In this document: positions 6,196 through 6,550 of the stretch, in pieces
How the letters are laid out: each line of letters opens with the position of its first letter
Position numbering within the stretch: position 1 is the stretch's first letter
Assembly: GCA_016839665.1 (NCBI GenBank)
Contig: JAEOTU010000081.1
Coordinates: 1 to 6,550 of the forward strand
Direction of reading: 5' to 3'
From: Candidatus Hodarchaeota archaeon
GTDB taxonomy: Archaea > Asgardarchaeota > Heimdallarchaeia > Hodarchaeales > Hodarchaeaceae
Length of the DNA: 6,550 nt
Translations under genes and position numbers: made by a program
Notes under the pieces: generated by a model
Database searches by the model: none
Seen by the model: the letters and a program-made list of their open reading frames with translations, nothing else
What the model was told of the DNA's origin: nothing

Positions 6196-6550
6196 TTGAG
6201 AATAGCTATATTTTCAGATTCATGGGTACCAAATCTCAACGGAGTAGTCATATCTATAATAAATGAAGTTCAAAGCTTACGTAACAAGCATGAATTCGTT
6301 ATTTTTGTACCTAAGATGAAACAGAGTAAACCCTTCAAAATAGAGGGGGTTCCAATCTATGAACTGAGAAGTTTTCCCTTCCCAGCATATCCAGGATATT
6401 CACAGGCATTTCCAAGCTTATTTTTTACAAAAGCTATACGAAAAGAAAAATTTGATTTGATTCATTCTCACGGGCCTTTTTCCTTAGGATACGGTGCTGT
6501 TCTGACAGCTCGCGTTTTCTACGATCTTCCTCTACTGAATACATACCATA
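6196..6550 (+). CDS. Glycosyltransferase family 4 (GT-B fold), N-terminal part, cut by the window edge
   Basis: The frame is open from TTG 6196 to the window end and gives 118 residues of an expected 350-420. It starts (M)RIAIFSDSWVPNLNGVV, the nucleotide-sugar glycosyltransferase opening with the glycine-containing loop after the first strand (DSxxPxxNGV). It continues with FDLIHSHGPFSLGYGA (86-101) and PLLNTYH (112-118), the conserved TYH of lipid- and mannosyl-type GT4 enzymes such as diacylglycerol glucosyltransferases and PimB-like mannosyltransferases. These transfer sugars at the cytosolic membrane face to lipid or glycan acceptors. The acceptor cannot be assigned without the C-terminal half. 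An in-frame TGA at 6178-6180 restricts the start, and TTG 6196 is the only standard codon before the conserved first strand. GGGA (6184-6187) is a weak ribosome binding site. Confidence 0.85.
   Translation, partial: MRIAIFSDSWVPNLNGVVISIINEVQSLRNKHEFVIFVPKMKQSKPFKIEGVPIYELRSFPFPAYPGYSQAFPSLFFTKAIRKEKFDLIHSHGPFSLGYGAVLTARVFYDLPLLNTYH

Noticed and set aside
1..6550. CRISPR arrays, insertion sequences, tRNA or rRNA genes, attachment sites
   Set aside because: I saw no regularly spaced repeats, transposase motifs, cloverleaf-like sequence or rRNA-like stretches.

Overview
This AT-rich window most likely comes from an archaeon. The candidate promoters look like archaeal TATA boxes, the T-runs between genes resemble archaeal terminators, GAGG/GAGGTG-type ribosome binding sites precede the genes, and one gene encodes a heavily N-glycosylatable secreted protease with a cytosolic zinc ribbon. 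A low-GC Asgard-type lineage would fit, chiefly because the protease looks like eukaryotic site-1 protease, but the window holds no taxonomic marker and this placement is an inference.

Layout: all genes lie on the + strand. Positions 1-133 hold T-runs and two TATA-like boxes. Then follow a TPR-repeat protein (134-1555), a NagD-type HAD phosphatase (1576-2370), a membrane-anchored subtilisin-like protease (first standard start codon at 2470, probable true start at 2416, end 5079) and a DHH-family phosphoesterase (5076-5993). The four are tightly packed: a 20-base gap, a 45-99-base gap and a 4-base GTGA overlap. They look like one transcription unit. A 202-base gap (5994-6195) holds terminator-like elements, a two-part hairpin and a probable new promoter. 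After it begins a family 4 glycosyltransferase (6196 to the window edge), cut off at 118 residues.

The protease is the most interesting gene. From the N-terminus it has a signal peptide, an S8 catalytic domain with an intact Asp/His/Asn/Ser set, a cysteine-free Rossmann-like (glutamine-amidotransferase-like) domain, a beta-rich domain, one transmembrane helix and a basic cytosolic tail ending in a CxxC-CxxC zinc ribbon. By eye it is collinear with eukaryotic site-1 protease (MBTPS1/SKI-1) from catalytic domain to tail, apart from the zinc ribbon and the missing long prodomain. Its signal peptide is encoded upstream of every standard in-frame start codon. The best start is an AUC codon placed correctly behind a GAGGTG ribosome binding site, unless the assembly has an error there.

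Functional links among the genes are inferred only from spacing. The protease and the DHH phosphoesterase are translationally coupled. The TPR and HAD proteins have no obvious direct connection to them. None of the five genes has a clear ATG start.
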